Positions 21,938 through 31,699 of a stretch of DNA of 64,000 nucleotides are shown here, one piece after another. Positions within the stretch are counted from its first letter, which is position 1. Every line of letters begins with the position of its first letter. The position numbers were made by a program, and so were the translations under genes. The stretch comes from Cycas panzhihuaensis (lineage: Eukaryota; Cycadophyta): the NCBI GenBank assembly GCA_023213395.1, contig CM041465.1:222153741-222217740 (forward strand). Direction: 5' to 3'. Under the pieces are notes generated by a model, which worked only from the letters and a program-made list of their open reading frames with translations, ran no database searches and had not been told where the DNA came from.

Positions 21938-22170
21938 TGTTAAAAATACTACTCGACTAATATAAATATCATACATAAATCTTTATTATTATTTTGGGCC
22001 GATGGATGTTTATTTTTAGGTCTTACGGATCTATATATATCCAAAGATCTCCTTGTACTCTTTAGGCTTTTGGATCAATGTAATCAAAGTTCTGAGGTGG
22101 GTTTTCCCATTGGATATCTATGCATATTCGTTTCTATGATTGGTGTATGCATTCGATCTAGTTTTGTTCC
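21938..22170 (+). repeat. 3' LTR of element C, last bases missing
   Basis: Begins TGTTAAAAATACTAC directly after the polypurine tract AAGGAGAGA and is collinear with 10686-10918. It stops at about 22170, where the sequence joins element B (CTTGCTAAAAC, matching A near 4115). About 12 bp of LTR are lost. Confidence 0.85.
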
Positions 22171-22657
22171 CTTGCTAAAACTTTTAAATTGTCTAACTTT
22201 ACTTCAGAATTGAAGTAACTCAAAAGAATGGAAAAATCTTTCTCTCTCAAGAAAAATATATTAATGATCTTCTAACAAAGTTTTAGTTAGAAGATTTATG
22301 TATGACATTTATACTACTCGACTAATATAAATGTCATACATAAATCTTTATTATTATTTTAGGCCGATGGATGTTTATTTTTAGGTCTTATGGATCTATA
22401 TATATCCGAAGATCTCCTTGTACTCTTTAGGCTTTTGGATCAATATAATCAAAGTTCTGAGGTGGGTTTTCCCACTGGATATCTATGCATATTCATTTCT
22501 ATGATTGGTGTATGCATTCGATCTAGTTTTGTTCCCTTGCTAAAACTTTTAAATTGTCTAACTTTACTTCGGAATTGAAGTAACTCAAAAGAATGGAAAA
22601 ATCTTTCTCTCTCAAGAAAAATATATCAATGATCTTCTGACAAAGTTTCAGTTGGAA
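21946..22657 (+). repeat. 365-bp tandem duplication across the C/B junction
   Basis: The C 3' LTR plus the first 120 bp of resumed B occur twice: 21946-22292 and 22311-22657, offset exactly 365 bp at both the LTR part and the junction (22171 and 22536). The two copies differ at only a few positions. The duplication must be later than C's insertion because it includes the junction. Between the copies lies an 18-bp piece that is an inverted copy of LTR sequence. Confidence 0.88.
22294..22345. repeat. Perfect 19-bp inverted repeat at the duplication joint
   Basis: Left arm 22294-22312 ATTTATGTATGACATTTAT, right arm 22327-22345, its exact reverse complement, loop 14 bp. The right arm is part of the second LTR copy. 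The left arm has no counterpart at the start of the first copy, so it was made by copying backwards. Confidence 0.9.
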
Positions 22658-23400
22658 GGTGCTCGACCAATGGATATACCTATGGAACCTAATGTTAAAC
22701 TCTCAACTGATGATGACACTAGGGAGGTAGACACAACACTCTATAGGCAACTTGTAGGTAGTCTCATCTATACTACCAACACAAGGCCATATATTGCACA
22801 CTCTATCTATATTCTTACAAGATTCATGATAAATCCTAAGCAGAATCATTGGAAAACTACAATACGAGTGTTGAGGTACCTAAAGATGACCACTAAATAT
22901 GGTTTATTATATGAACCTAATACATAATTTAAACTTTATACATACATAGACTCATATTTTGTTGGAGATAAAGACATAGGAAGATCTATGTCTGGGCACA
23001 TAACATTTCTTATAACAATACCAATATCATGGAGATCTAGATGATAAAATATAGTTACAGACTCAACTGCTGAAGTTGAATATATTACTGCTTCTGAGAT
23101 AAGCAAGGAGGTGATATAGCTTAGAAAATTATTGAATGTATTAAATGCCACCCAAACAAGTTCTACTAGCTTACATGTAGATAATTATCTATAATCTAAA
23201 TGACTAAAAATCTTGCATTTCATAATTGTACTAAATATATAAGTACGAAAGTCCATAGCATTAGAGAACTAGTTCATGATGGTATAATTCAACTAGAGTA
23301 CTACCCCACAGTAGATCATGTGGTCGATATCTTCACCAAACCACTAAAGAGGGTGAAGTTTGAATAGTTCCGAAGGTAACTCAGCCTTAGAGCCTCCATC
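22536..23400 (+). pseudogene. C-terminal reverse transcriptase and RNase H of element B
   Basis: Resumes B after C. The frame 22652-22927 holds YRQLVGSLIYTTNTRP, matching A at 4246-4437, with RVLRYLKMT after it. RNase H follows: GDKDIGRSMSGHITF near 22965, TAEVEYITASEISKEV near 23065, and a degraded DQLADIFTKPLKR-type end near 23330. Stops are numerous after 23040. Confidence 0.85.
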
Positions 23401-23591
23401 TTTGACTGATTGAAGGAGATGACAATAGGACCATCATACTCTGTCTCATTCATGAAAACCCTTTATGGGCACGGAAGGACAAGAGTAAGTCTCTGCTTCA
23501 TCCTATTCATGAAAACCCCTTGTAGGCATGAAAGGATAAGGGTTATATAATTTTAAAAAATCAAAATCTATGAAAACCCAAAAGGGGATGA

Positions 23592-24694
23592 GGGATGACT
23601 AAATGGTATATGGAGACTAATTAGATTTCAGTTATAAAATTCATTATACTAATTGGCTATCTAGCTTCATTTAAAGGGCTACTTGAGCCAGGTTAGTAGA
23701 TTAGAAAATTTGTGGGTTTTCTTCCCTATGAGGGTTTCCCACAAAAGTGTCATAGTAGCTTACTTTGTAAGAGGCTCAAATGAAAACCTCATAGGATAGA
23801 ATAAAATAGGATGAAATAACCTTCTACTATTAAGGGAGAGATTGAAATGGGTTAATGTCACAAGGTTATTATATTAGTTGATTATTTCTAAAAAGGGTGT
23901 TAAGTGAACTTTAAATTAGATAACTTATGTGAAATGCACTATCATGTGCATTATGTATAATTTCATTTAACCTAACCATAATGGTTCCTCTCTCAATATA
24001 AAAGTAAAGGCTCAATGGAGGAGGCTCATTCTTACCTCCCCATTTTGTAAGAGCTACTCTCTTTCTCTCAAGTCCCTCTTGCTCCCATGTTTGCCTTTGT
24101 ATTTAGTATATAGAAATGAAGGATAGATCTACTCTTTTCATATGGGGGATGACCAAATGGTATATGGAGACTTAGTAGATGTCAACTACAAAATTCATTG
24201 TACTGATTGGCTATCTAGCTTCATTTAAAGAGCTACCTGAGCTAAGTTAGTAGATTAGAAAGCATGTGGATTTTCTTCTCCATGAGGGTTTCACACAAAA
24301 GTGTCATAGTAGTTTGCTTTGTAAGAGGCTCAAATGAAGATCTCATAGGATAGAATAAAATAGGATGAAATGGCCTTCTACCATTAAGGGAGAGATTGAA
24401 ATGGGTTAATATCACAAGGTCATTACATTAGTTGATTATTTTTAAAAAGGGTCTTAAGTGAACTTTAAATTAGATCACTTAAGTGAAATGCACTTTCACG
24501 TGCATTATGTATAATTTTATTTCACCTAACTCTAATGCTTTCTCTTTCAATATAAAAGTAAAATCTTAATAGAGGAGGCTCATTCTTACCTCCTTATTTT
24601 GTGAGAGTTACTCTCTTTCTCTCAAGTCTCTCTTGCTCCTATGCTTACCTTTGTACTTAGTGCATAGAGATGAAGGATAGAACTACTCTTTTCA
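23592..24694 (+). repeat. Two 554-bp units of 3' UTR plus LTR at the end of B
   Basis: Unit 1 (23592-24145) and unit 2 (24146-24694) each start GGGATGAC, contain a polypurine tract AAGGGAGAGAT, and end in a 298-bp LTR (23843-24140 and 24397-24694). After the first LTR come the bases TATGG, the first five bases that follow the LTR at 5484 (two-base spacer plus start of the primer binding site), before unit 2 begins. That suggests a third internal region once stood here and was deleted. Confidence 0.88.
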
Positions 24695-24706
24695 TCACCC
24701 CACTAT

Positions 24707-24876
24707 CCCCATAAGTAGTGTTGTCACTATAGGATTTGAACCTAGGTCTTGGATCTGATACCACTTGTAACGAACCGTTACACCATTAGCTTCCCCTAAG
24801 TCGAACATGCTAGTTACAAGTGGTATTAAAGCCAAGACCCAAGTTCAAATCCTATGGAGGCAACACCACTTATGGG
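24707..24876. repeat. Imperfect fold-back, arms about 65 bp, loop 41 bp
   Basis: Left arm 24707-24771, right arm 24813-24876. The right arm reverse-complemented matches the left with about one mismatch in seven. The right arm reads TGGTATTAAAGCC and then GTTCAAATCC, like a tRNA-derived primer binding site followed by a B-box. The left arm holds the same in reverse. The loop starts with a palindrome GTAACGAACCGTTAC. A related inverted piece (TGTAACGGTTTGTTA) occurs at about 25069. I cannot name the element; a fold-back repeat or a head-to-head remnant of LTR elements both fit. Confidence 0.7.
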
Positions 24877-27245
24877 ACCAGTGGGATGACATGCCAAATG
24901 TTGTCGATGTATAAAACACCATCATAGATGGGGCTTGTAGGGTGCAGGAATGCTAGTAAAAGTGGGATTAGGTAGGGCTATCTCATTCAACCCAGAGGGA
25001 AGTAATGGTCTATTTGGTGGGGGGGGGGGTTGCTCTTGATTAATACCTTGAGGTTTTGATGTAACGGTTTGTTATAATTAAATAGTGAAGAGGGTGAGTG
25101 TAGCCCTCTTTTCACCTTAGCAGACCTCTAATAATACCCCAAAGGGTTGACCTTTTAGCTAAATTTTTAAGGAAAGAGAAACTAAAGAAACACTAGTTCA
25201 AAGATTGTGAAGAATTGATGATAGAATGCATAATATAGACATCAAATCATTGAGCTTAAAACCAAGAAATAATAAACAACATTACCAAATCTCTGATAAA
25301 AGTTTTCAAATGAGAAAATAACCTTATATAAGCCTGATATTACAATATATCTCAAAACATTTTAGTCCAAGTCCCCAAGTTATAAGTTTTTGCTTCTTCT
25401 TGATTCTTTCATAGCTTACCCTCTCTCTAAAATGCATGGAAATTTTAAATGCCTAAGACTCTAGGGGGTTTGAGTAGGAAGAGATGACGAAGAGCATAAA
25501 ATCTAGGCAATGGTGAGTAAAATTAGAAGAGAAATAGTGCACCTAACTAGAAAAATTTACAAGTGGTATAATAAAAAATGTAACTTCCTTCACAAAACAC
25601 AATCATCACATTTTATGAAGGATGAAAAATGTGATTTTGTTTATAAAATATAACTGATCATATTTTATGAATAAAATTATGTTTTTGACAAGTTAAAAAA
25701 TGCAATAAAATAGGAAATAGAAAAAAGAGACAAAAAAAAAAGAGAAAAATATTGAACATTATCAAGTGAAAGAGGGGAAATTGACTTAGATAAGAATAAA
25801 TATGACCCAGAAGAGGTGATTAAGGTGAAAACATGGCCTAAAAATACCACGAGTCATTAAAAAAATATGGAATTAAGAGGAAATGCCATAAAAAGAAATA
25901 AAGTATGAGGAAAAGTGACTTAGAATAAACAAAAGGAAGGATTAATTGCTATAATTGTCATCGATCGACATATGAGAAACATCATCATACATATACCATC
26001 ATCTAATCATTATATTACAATGAATATTTATATGCTATATCATTAGAAATCAAACTAAACTCAATTAAAATTATGACATAATAAACTAAATACCTGATCA
26101 CGATTTCATATAACTAATCAATATGTGTATGTATAAATAAATCTATGAACATGACATATAGAACTTTGATAAGGACCAAGTTTTGGTGAAGTATTTACCC
26201 CCTTGACACTTGAGGCTTATGCTTTAAGATGGAAGTAGGATGGTGAGAGGTGGTAATCTAAAATTATGGGAAAATGTGTCTTTAAAATGATGGAAAAATG
26301 ACTTGGATGATGATTTTACATATGATGGGAAAGTAAAGAAATAAACCTAACCAATCTAAAGAACTAATAAAACTAGATAAAAGTAAGCTTCAAACTAAGA
26401 GATAATCTCATTAATTCATTTGATTGATAATGTCACCAAGATGTCCATTAGCTAGATGGGGCTTTGAGAAGGTTGTGGTCATAGTTCAAGTCTTATTAAC
26501 CATGCATTGGAGGTAATATCCTATGTTAGAGCATAAGAGATGGACTGTCATAGTTTGTGAGCTTATTAACAAGTGACCTTTTGGAGCTTAGAGGCTACCA
26601 TAGTTTAGACTTATTACTAGTTAGTTTCTTAGAGCTTGACTATTATAGTTTAGGTTCATCAATAATCGAGTCTTAGAGCGTGTGGGATACCATAGTTTAA
26701 GCTCATTAGTAGTTAGCTTTTCAAAGCATAAGTCCTAAAACTGGATCCCAAATAGTGGTGAAACATATCACATTTAGCATTATTAAAATGGTAGAAATCA
26801 TCATAAAAAAAGACTTCTTCTAAAGATATAAAAGGCTCCTTTTATTGATGGGACCAAATGAGAAAAAATTGGATTAAATACAAGCCCATTACAAATAGGC
26901 TATCCCAAATTAGGGTATATTCACCTAATGGAGTCAAATGAAGCAAAGGAAAAATGTAGCCAAAAGGCAAAGGGAAGGCCCCTTTTTATATAGGAATGGT
27001 AAAATTTTAATTTCATTTTTATAAGAGATAGTTGGAAAATAGAGGCTTCTAGAGCTTTTTATTGATCCTATAGTGAAACGAAAAGGGCAATCTAGGATAT
27101 GATCAACTTTAGAGCATTAGTTCAGAGGTCATGCATCATGGTGCTCAATATTTAGTAAGTGCTTCATTATAATTTTTTTTTTGAGGATTTTTCGGTGAAA
27201 AATACATTGATGTAAGTGAAAAAAGTAAAGAAACTACTAAAAATG
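24877..27245. other. Unassigned AT-rich DNA with a run of G and a degenerate minisatellite
   Basis: About 2.4 kb with no supported gene. It contains a run of 11 or so G at about 25018-25029 and the repeat array described separately (about 26470-26735). Probably retrotransposon non-coding sequence (UTR or LTR), but I found no matching partner in the window. Confidence 0.5.
26470..26735 (+). repeat. Degenerate repeat of about 45-60 bp, five units
   Basis: Five successive units share the core CATAGTTTAAGCTTATTA followed by a variable part ending TTAGAGC, with copies of the core near 26479, 26549, 26600, 26645 and 26691. Unit lengths vary from about 45 to 70 bp. No coding frame is kept. Confidence 0.65.
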
Positions 27246-28315
27246 TGATTTCCTTAATCCATTTTTTGATATATTAATGTCATAAAACTCTTCAAAATGA
27301 GTATAAAATGCATTAGTAATATTTATTTTCATGTTTCTAACCTTCATTTAGCAAAAAAATGTCATTCAGATGTTTAAAAATTAGAAAAAAGTTAATTTTG
27401 GTATAACCTATCCTTACCAATGGTACAACCAGATGACCTACTAGTGCAACCAGACAATCTATTGGTGCAACTAGACAATCTATCAGTGCAACCAAATGAC
27501 TTGTTAGTGTAACTAGAAAATAATAAATAGATAGAAAATAGATTTTGATAGAGGAAAAGATATTGTTTGGCATGAAAATTTAAGAGGATATTCGTACATA
27601 TGTCCTCTCCTTAATAGAAGAAAGAAAACATAGTTTAAAATAGATTTTAATCAATTTCTAATGGATCAAACGATAAGTTAAAAAACTAAAATAACAAAAT
27701 CATTTTTGGAAGAAATAAATATGACAGAGTCTTAAATCTACCCAGATCTATCCAGAAATCAAGGAGGGATGCCTAACAATTGTAGACATAGTGGAGAAGC
27801 AAGAATCATGGGGGAATAATATATAGTAGCTTCCCAAACAAGAAGAATAACTCCAAACTAAAGATTACATAAGAGAAATAAAGGTATAGAGGAAAAATAG
27901 ATAGGAAGGAGTAGAAGAAAAGTGCCCATATCTATTTGTGAGGCATTAAAGAAGCCTATGAAGGTTCAGGCATAGCCAAAGGAGGAAGAAAGCCAGTTGT
28001 AGTAGTCTAAGGAAGATGCCCAGGTGAAAATCTTCTCCAAGAAAGGGTTTGTGGCTAAATAATAGCTAAATCTTCATATATAGATCATTGGTAAAGGTAC
28101 CAGAGATTATGCAACAGCCTAGAATGCACCTAACACATATTCCTCTACTTCTAAAATGCTTTAGTAGTCATGTTCATGCTCAGTAGAGTGCAAAAAATAT
28201 AGATTTTTTGTAAGAAAATCAAAATATTTTCAAATATAATGTAATATATTATATATTGTTTTAGAATTTATTTCAATTAGATCAAGTTTTCACTTTTCCA
28301 TTTAAATTTGGATCA
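27246..28315 (+). repeat. 5' LTR of gypsy element J
   Basis: Collinear with 33032-34073 over about 1.05 kb, for example the stretch TATTAATGTCATAA near the start and the part with GTGAGGCATTAAAGAAGCC in the middle. Contains a 21-bp tandem repeat at 27423-27515. Start TG at 27246 is the best guess, aligned with TGATCCATTTTT of the 3' copy after its purine-rich tract. Confidence 0.8.
27423..27515 (+). repeat. 21-bp minisatellite in J's 5' LTR
   Basis: Units start at 27423, 27444, 27465, 27486 and 27507 (partial), consensus GTGCAACCAGACAATCTATTG. Period is exactly 21. It lies in what should be the U3 region. Because the period is a multiple of three, it creates a spurious repetitive frame on the minus strand (27337-27573). 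Confidence 0.9.
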
Positions 28316-28322
28316 ATATTTT

Positions 28323-28334
28323 TGGTATCAGAGC
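28323..28334 (+). promoter_or_regulatory. Primer binding site of element J
   Basis: TGGTATCAGAGC, a perfect initiator-Met type site a few bases after the 5' LTR. Confidence 0.85.
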
Positions 28335-28479
28335 TCAATTTCTTAAAACCCTTGGGGATTTAGGGATTTTTAAAGGAAAAAGTGAAAAAAAAATCTCTTG
28401 TTTTTCTATGCAAAAGATTTTATGAAAACTAAGTTTTAATATTTGTTGAATAGCAAATCTTTAATTACACTACTTGAGA

Positions 28480-29480
28480 GAGAGTATAGATAGCAAAGGA
28501 AGAAGGCTAAACCTGAGTAAGAGATGGAGAAAAGGTTCATGAAGATGGAGCAAAACCTTAACAGGCTAACTCAACTTGTGGCATAGCTAGTTTCTTAGTA
28601 AGGTGTAACTTTTTTAACAGCCAAAGGTAAGTAGAAGGAAGAAGATGAACCAGTAAAAGAAGAAATAAATGAAGAACCTACAAAAGACTAAGAAGAAGAA
28701 GATGACAGTTTATCGGTAGTAGTGCATCCATTCAAGGTAAAGGAAAAATCTGAATTACCCATCTATGATGGAACCTTAGATGTTAAAAAGTTAGATAGTT
28801 AGTTGGACCAATTGGAAACATATTTTTTAATTTATGGGTATAAAAACCAGTAAAGAATTACTTTTTCTAGGTTAAAATTATCTAAACATGTATTAGTTTA
28901 GTGGAATGCATACCTTAAATCCCATAATATAGCTGAAATCATATGGCAGTAATTTAAAGTCCTCATAAAGAAGTAATTCTACTCTATTGGGTATGAAGAG
29001 AAGTAGAGGATTAAATGACAGTATTACCAATAGGAACAAGGCCAAAATATCAAAGACTACATAATAAAATTTCAAAAGCAAGCTGTTGTGTTAGGCATCT
29101 CTTTACTGGGTAAAGACATCATGCTAAAATATACGAGTGGACTACACCTGCATATTCAACATGAACTTTAATTGTTTGAAGTTAAATCACTTGATGAAGC
29201 TAACAAGAAAGTGATTGCCATAGAGAAGAGAAACAAGAAGGTGTATGTAGAAAGGAAAAGGTTTGCACCTTAAGAAGGTAGCAACCAACCTGCCTAAGGA
29301 AAGAAGTTTCTAGAAAAAGTTAGACAGTAATCGATTAGGGGTTTTAGCAAGATGAAACAAGCCAATACCACTGAAATCAAAGTCACTTATATGCATTACA
29401 AGCGAGCGGGTTACAACATAGAAGATTATTAGTTCATACATCTAAAGAAGTGGTCTAAGAATAAATGAAAATATAAAGCC
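28480..29480 (+). pseudogene. gag: gag remnant of element J
   Basis: Charged N-terminal part (MEKRFMKMEQNLNRLTQL near 28523), then the capsid: PIYDGTLDVKKLDS near 28762 and the LDQLETYF stretch near 28804 match the retrotrans_gag opening of plant chromoviruses. The zinc knuckle at 29388-29432 reads YMHYKRAGYNIEDY, that is CX2CX4HX4C with all three cysteines and the histidine replaced by tyrosine, each a single transition. Many stops. Confidence 0.75.
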
Positions 29481-29639
29481 AAAGTTAAAGATAAAGCTTT
29501 ACTTAACTCTGTAGGAGATGAAGACGTTTGTGGCACTAAAAGAGCTAATGAGAAGCTGATGATTATGGCCAATGCTGAACCCAAAAACAACCATCAACAA
29601 GTTGATCCAGAGATTAAAGAGGAGCTCTTCATGGCAAGA

Positions 29640-30130
29640 ATCCAAGTGAAGTAAAGCATAATTGATCCATCTTTGATGGAGGAAGCTAAAAGAACTTAAT
29701 CTCAGAGGCGTTGGTGAAGAAGTTAGGATTAAAGATGCATGCACATCCAAAACCATATCCTCTTAGATGGCTACAAAAAGATTTAGAGTTGCAGGTTACT
29801 CACCAATGTAAGTGTAAATTTGTAATTTTTGAAAAGTTCATTGATGAAGTTTAATATGAGGTAGTGCCTTTGGATGTTTGTCAAGTTATGTTTGGTAGCC
29901 TATATCTCTATGATAGAGATGGAATCCATCATAAGAGGTTGAGAAAGATTCGACTCATCAAGGATGGGAAATTGTATTTGATCAATGCATCAAAGCCACA
30001 AAAAAAGATCTCTCTCATATCCTACCAACAACTAAAAAAATTGATTAATGCTTGTGGGAAATTTGTACTACTGATGCTGAAGAAAAAGATGGAAGAAAAG
30101 GAGCAAGAAAAGTCCTCAATGTAGGCACTG
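29640..30130 (+). pseudogene. Aspartic protease remnant of element J
   Basis: EALVKKLGLKMHAHPKPYPL near 29709 and the open frame 29864-30124, which begins PLDVCQVMFGSLYLYDRDG in effect, match the second half of plant gypsy retropepsins (PLDxCxVxLGxPWLxDRD). The DTGA active-site stretch, expected near 29665, is not readable. The frame 29864-30124 continues into the linker before reverse transcriptase. Confidence 0.7.
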
Positions 30131-30189
30131 GATAGGAAACAATTTTAGTAGATTGAAGTCCTAAGGAATAGGTATAATAAAATATTCTA

Positions 30190-31500
30190 GGAGCCAAAAG
30201 GGTTGCCCCCTAAAAGGGAAGTTAAACATGAAATCCAACTAGTTTTTTATTTACCTTTCCCTAATCTTAGTCTCTACTAAAACTTAGTTTTGGAGAATAA
30301 AGAGATTAAGAAGCAGATTCAAGAACTCTTGGAGCAAGAAGTGATTAAGTTAAGTTGTTCCCCTTACACTCACATATTATTTTGGTGCCAAAGAAAGATA
30401 AAGGATGGAGAATGTACATTGACTACTAGGATTTAAACAAGATCACCATAAAGAATTAACATCTACTACCTTAGATAGATGACTTATTGGACCAGATGTA
30501 ATCTACAGGATATTTTAACAAATTGGACTTGAAATCAAGTTACCATTAGGTTTGAATTTAGGATGAAGATGCTTGGAAGATAGTCTTTATATCGAAACAA
30601 GGGATATTTAAATAGATGGTGATGCCTTTTGGTTTGGGCACCACACCTTTCACCTTTATGAGGTTAATGAATGAGGTATTGAGACCCTTTATTGATGATT
30701 CTATAATTGTCTATTTGGATGATATTCTAATTTTTAGCCATACTTGGGAGGAGCACCTCCAACATGTTGAGCAAGTGCTTAAAGTCCTTTAAGATCAACA
30801 ATTGAAACTTAACTTGAAGAAGTGCAAGTTTAGAAAGTAATCTCTCATTTTATTGAGTTTTGTAGTTGGAGGAGGAGAATTGAAGATTGACCCAGCAAAG
30901 ATTAGAATCATTCTCAATTGGCCCATACCCAAGACAACTCCAGAGGTAAGAAGTTTCATTGACATATGTTAATATTTAAGAAAATTTATTTTCAAATTCT
31001 CTCAAGTTGCAACACCTCTTCATGCATTGATGGTAGGACATACAAAGTTTTATTGGGGTAATGAACAAGAGAAAACTTTCAGGATTTTGAAGTAGAAAAT
31101 TTATGAGGCACCAATGTTAGCCTACCCTCATTGTAGAAACCATTTAAGTTAGAGGCTAATACTTCAAGCTATGCCATGGGAGCAGTGTTGAAGTAAGAGG
31201 AAAGACTAATAGCATATCATTTAGAGACATTTAATTGAGCTATCATAAACTACCTAACTTATGATAAGGAGCTCTATGCATTGTGCCAAGAAGTAAAATA
31301 TTGAAGACCTTACTTGTTGGGAAAAGAGGCAGTCATCCATACCGACCACAAGCCTTTTCAATTCTTACAAACTCAGTCTAAATTGCACCAGGCTAGGCAC
31401 ATGAAGTGGATGTCCTATTTGCAGTAGTTTAACATTGTGGTTAAGTACAAAAAAGGCATAACAAATAAAATTATAGACTTACTGTCTAGACCTCCTCAAT
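30190..31500 (+). pseudogene. Reverse transcriptase and RNase H of element J
   Basis: Gypsy RT. VPKKDKGWRMYIDY near 30389, LDLKSSYH near 30528, MPFGLGTTPFTFMRLMNEV near 30625, and YLDDILIFS with the catalytic box at 30712-30723. The RNase H part has TPEVRSFIDIC-YLRKFI near 30940 and TDHKPFQFL-like residues near 31340. Stops mainly at W and Q codons and some frameshifts. Confidence 0.85.
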
Positions 31501-31699
31501 AGTAAGGTATTTCTAGTTTGTTAATAGCTATGTAATTTCAACCTTTCTTCCATGATGAATATATTGATTTATACTTAGAAGATGAGGCATTTAATCCTTT
31601 CCTGGAGTAGCTATAATAGGGAAAAGTAGTTATTAATTTTTATCTGAAAGATGGTCTACTTTTCAAACATGACAAGCTTTGCATTCTAAAGTATATAGT

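Larger units (their letters stand above)
10686..22170 (+). mobile_element. Ty1/copia retrotransposon C inserted in B, carrying D
   Basis: A second copia family on the plus strand: 5' LTR 10686-10930, primer binding site, 1.8-kb leader, gag from 12777, protease, integrase, then the D insertion (15055-20210), then reverse transcriptase, RNase H, a polypurine tract and a 3' LTR from 21938. The LTRs differ at roughly one position in eight by eye, mostly transitions. The 3' end lacks about 12 bp of LTR and about 60 bp of B is missing at the junction, so no target duplication is left. Its insertion point is the FVDD box of B's reverse transcriptase. Confidence 0.9.
5187..24140 (+). mobile_element. 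Ty1/copia retrotransposon B, same family as A, interrupted by C and D
   Basis: Complete in outline: 5' LTR 5187-5484, primer binding site, 2-kb leader, gag from 7506, protease, integrase, reverse transcriptase to 10685, then an 11.5-kb insertion (C, itself carrying D), then the rest of reverse transcriptase and RNase H at 22536-23400, a polypurine tract next to 23842 and an LTR at 23843-24140. Sequence is collinear with A except for a deletion in integrase and a loss of about 60 bp at the C insertion point. All genes carry stops. An additional 3' UTR plus LTR unit follows (to 24694). Confidence 0.9.

Noticed and set aside
24813-24876. tRNA gene suggested by GTTCAAATCC
   Set aside because: No cloverleaf can be formed with a fitting A-box, anticodon stem and acceptor stem; it resembles a primer-binding-site and B-box fragment only.
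27337-27573. Minus-strand frame with repeated LVALID/LVAPID heptads
   Set aside because: It is created by the 21-bp LTR minisatellite, whose period is divisible by three. It is absent as an open frame from the 3' LTR.
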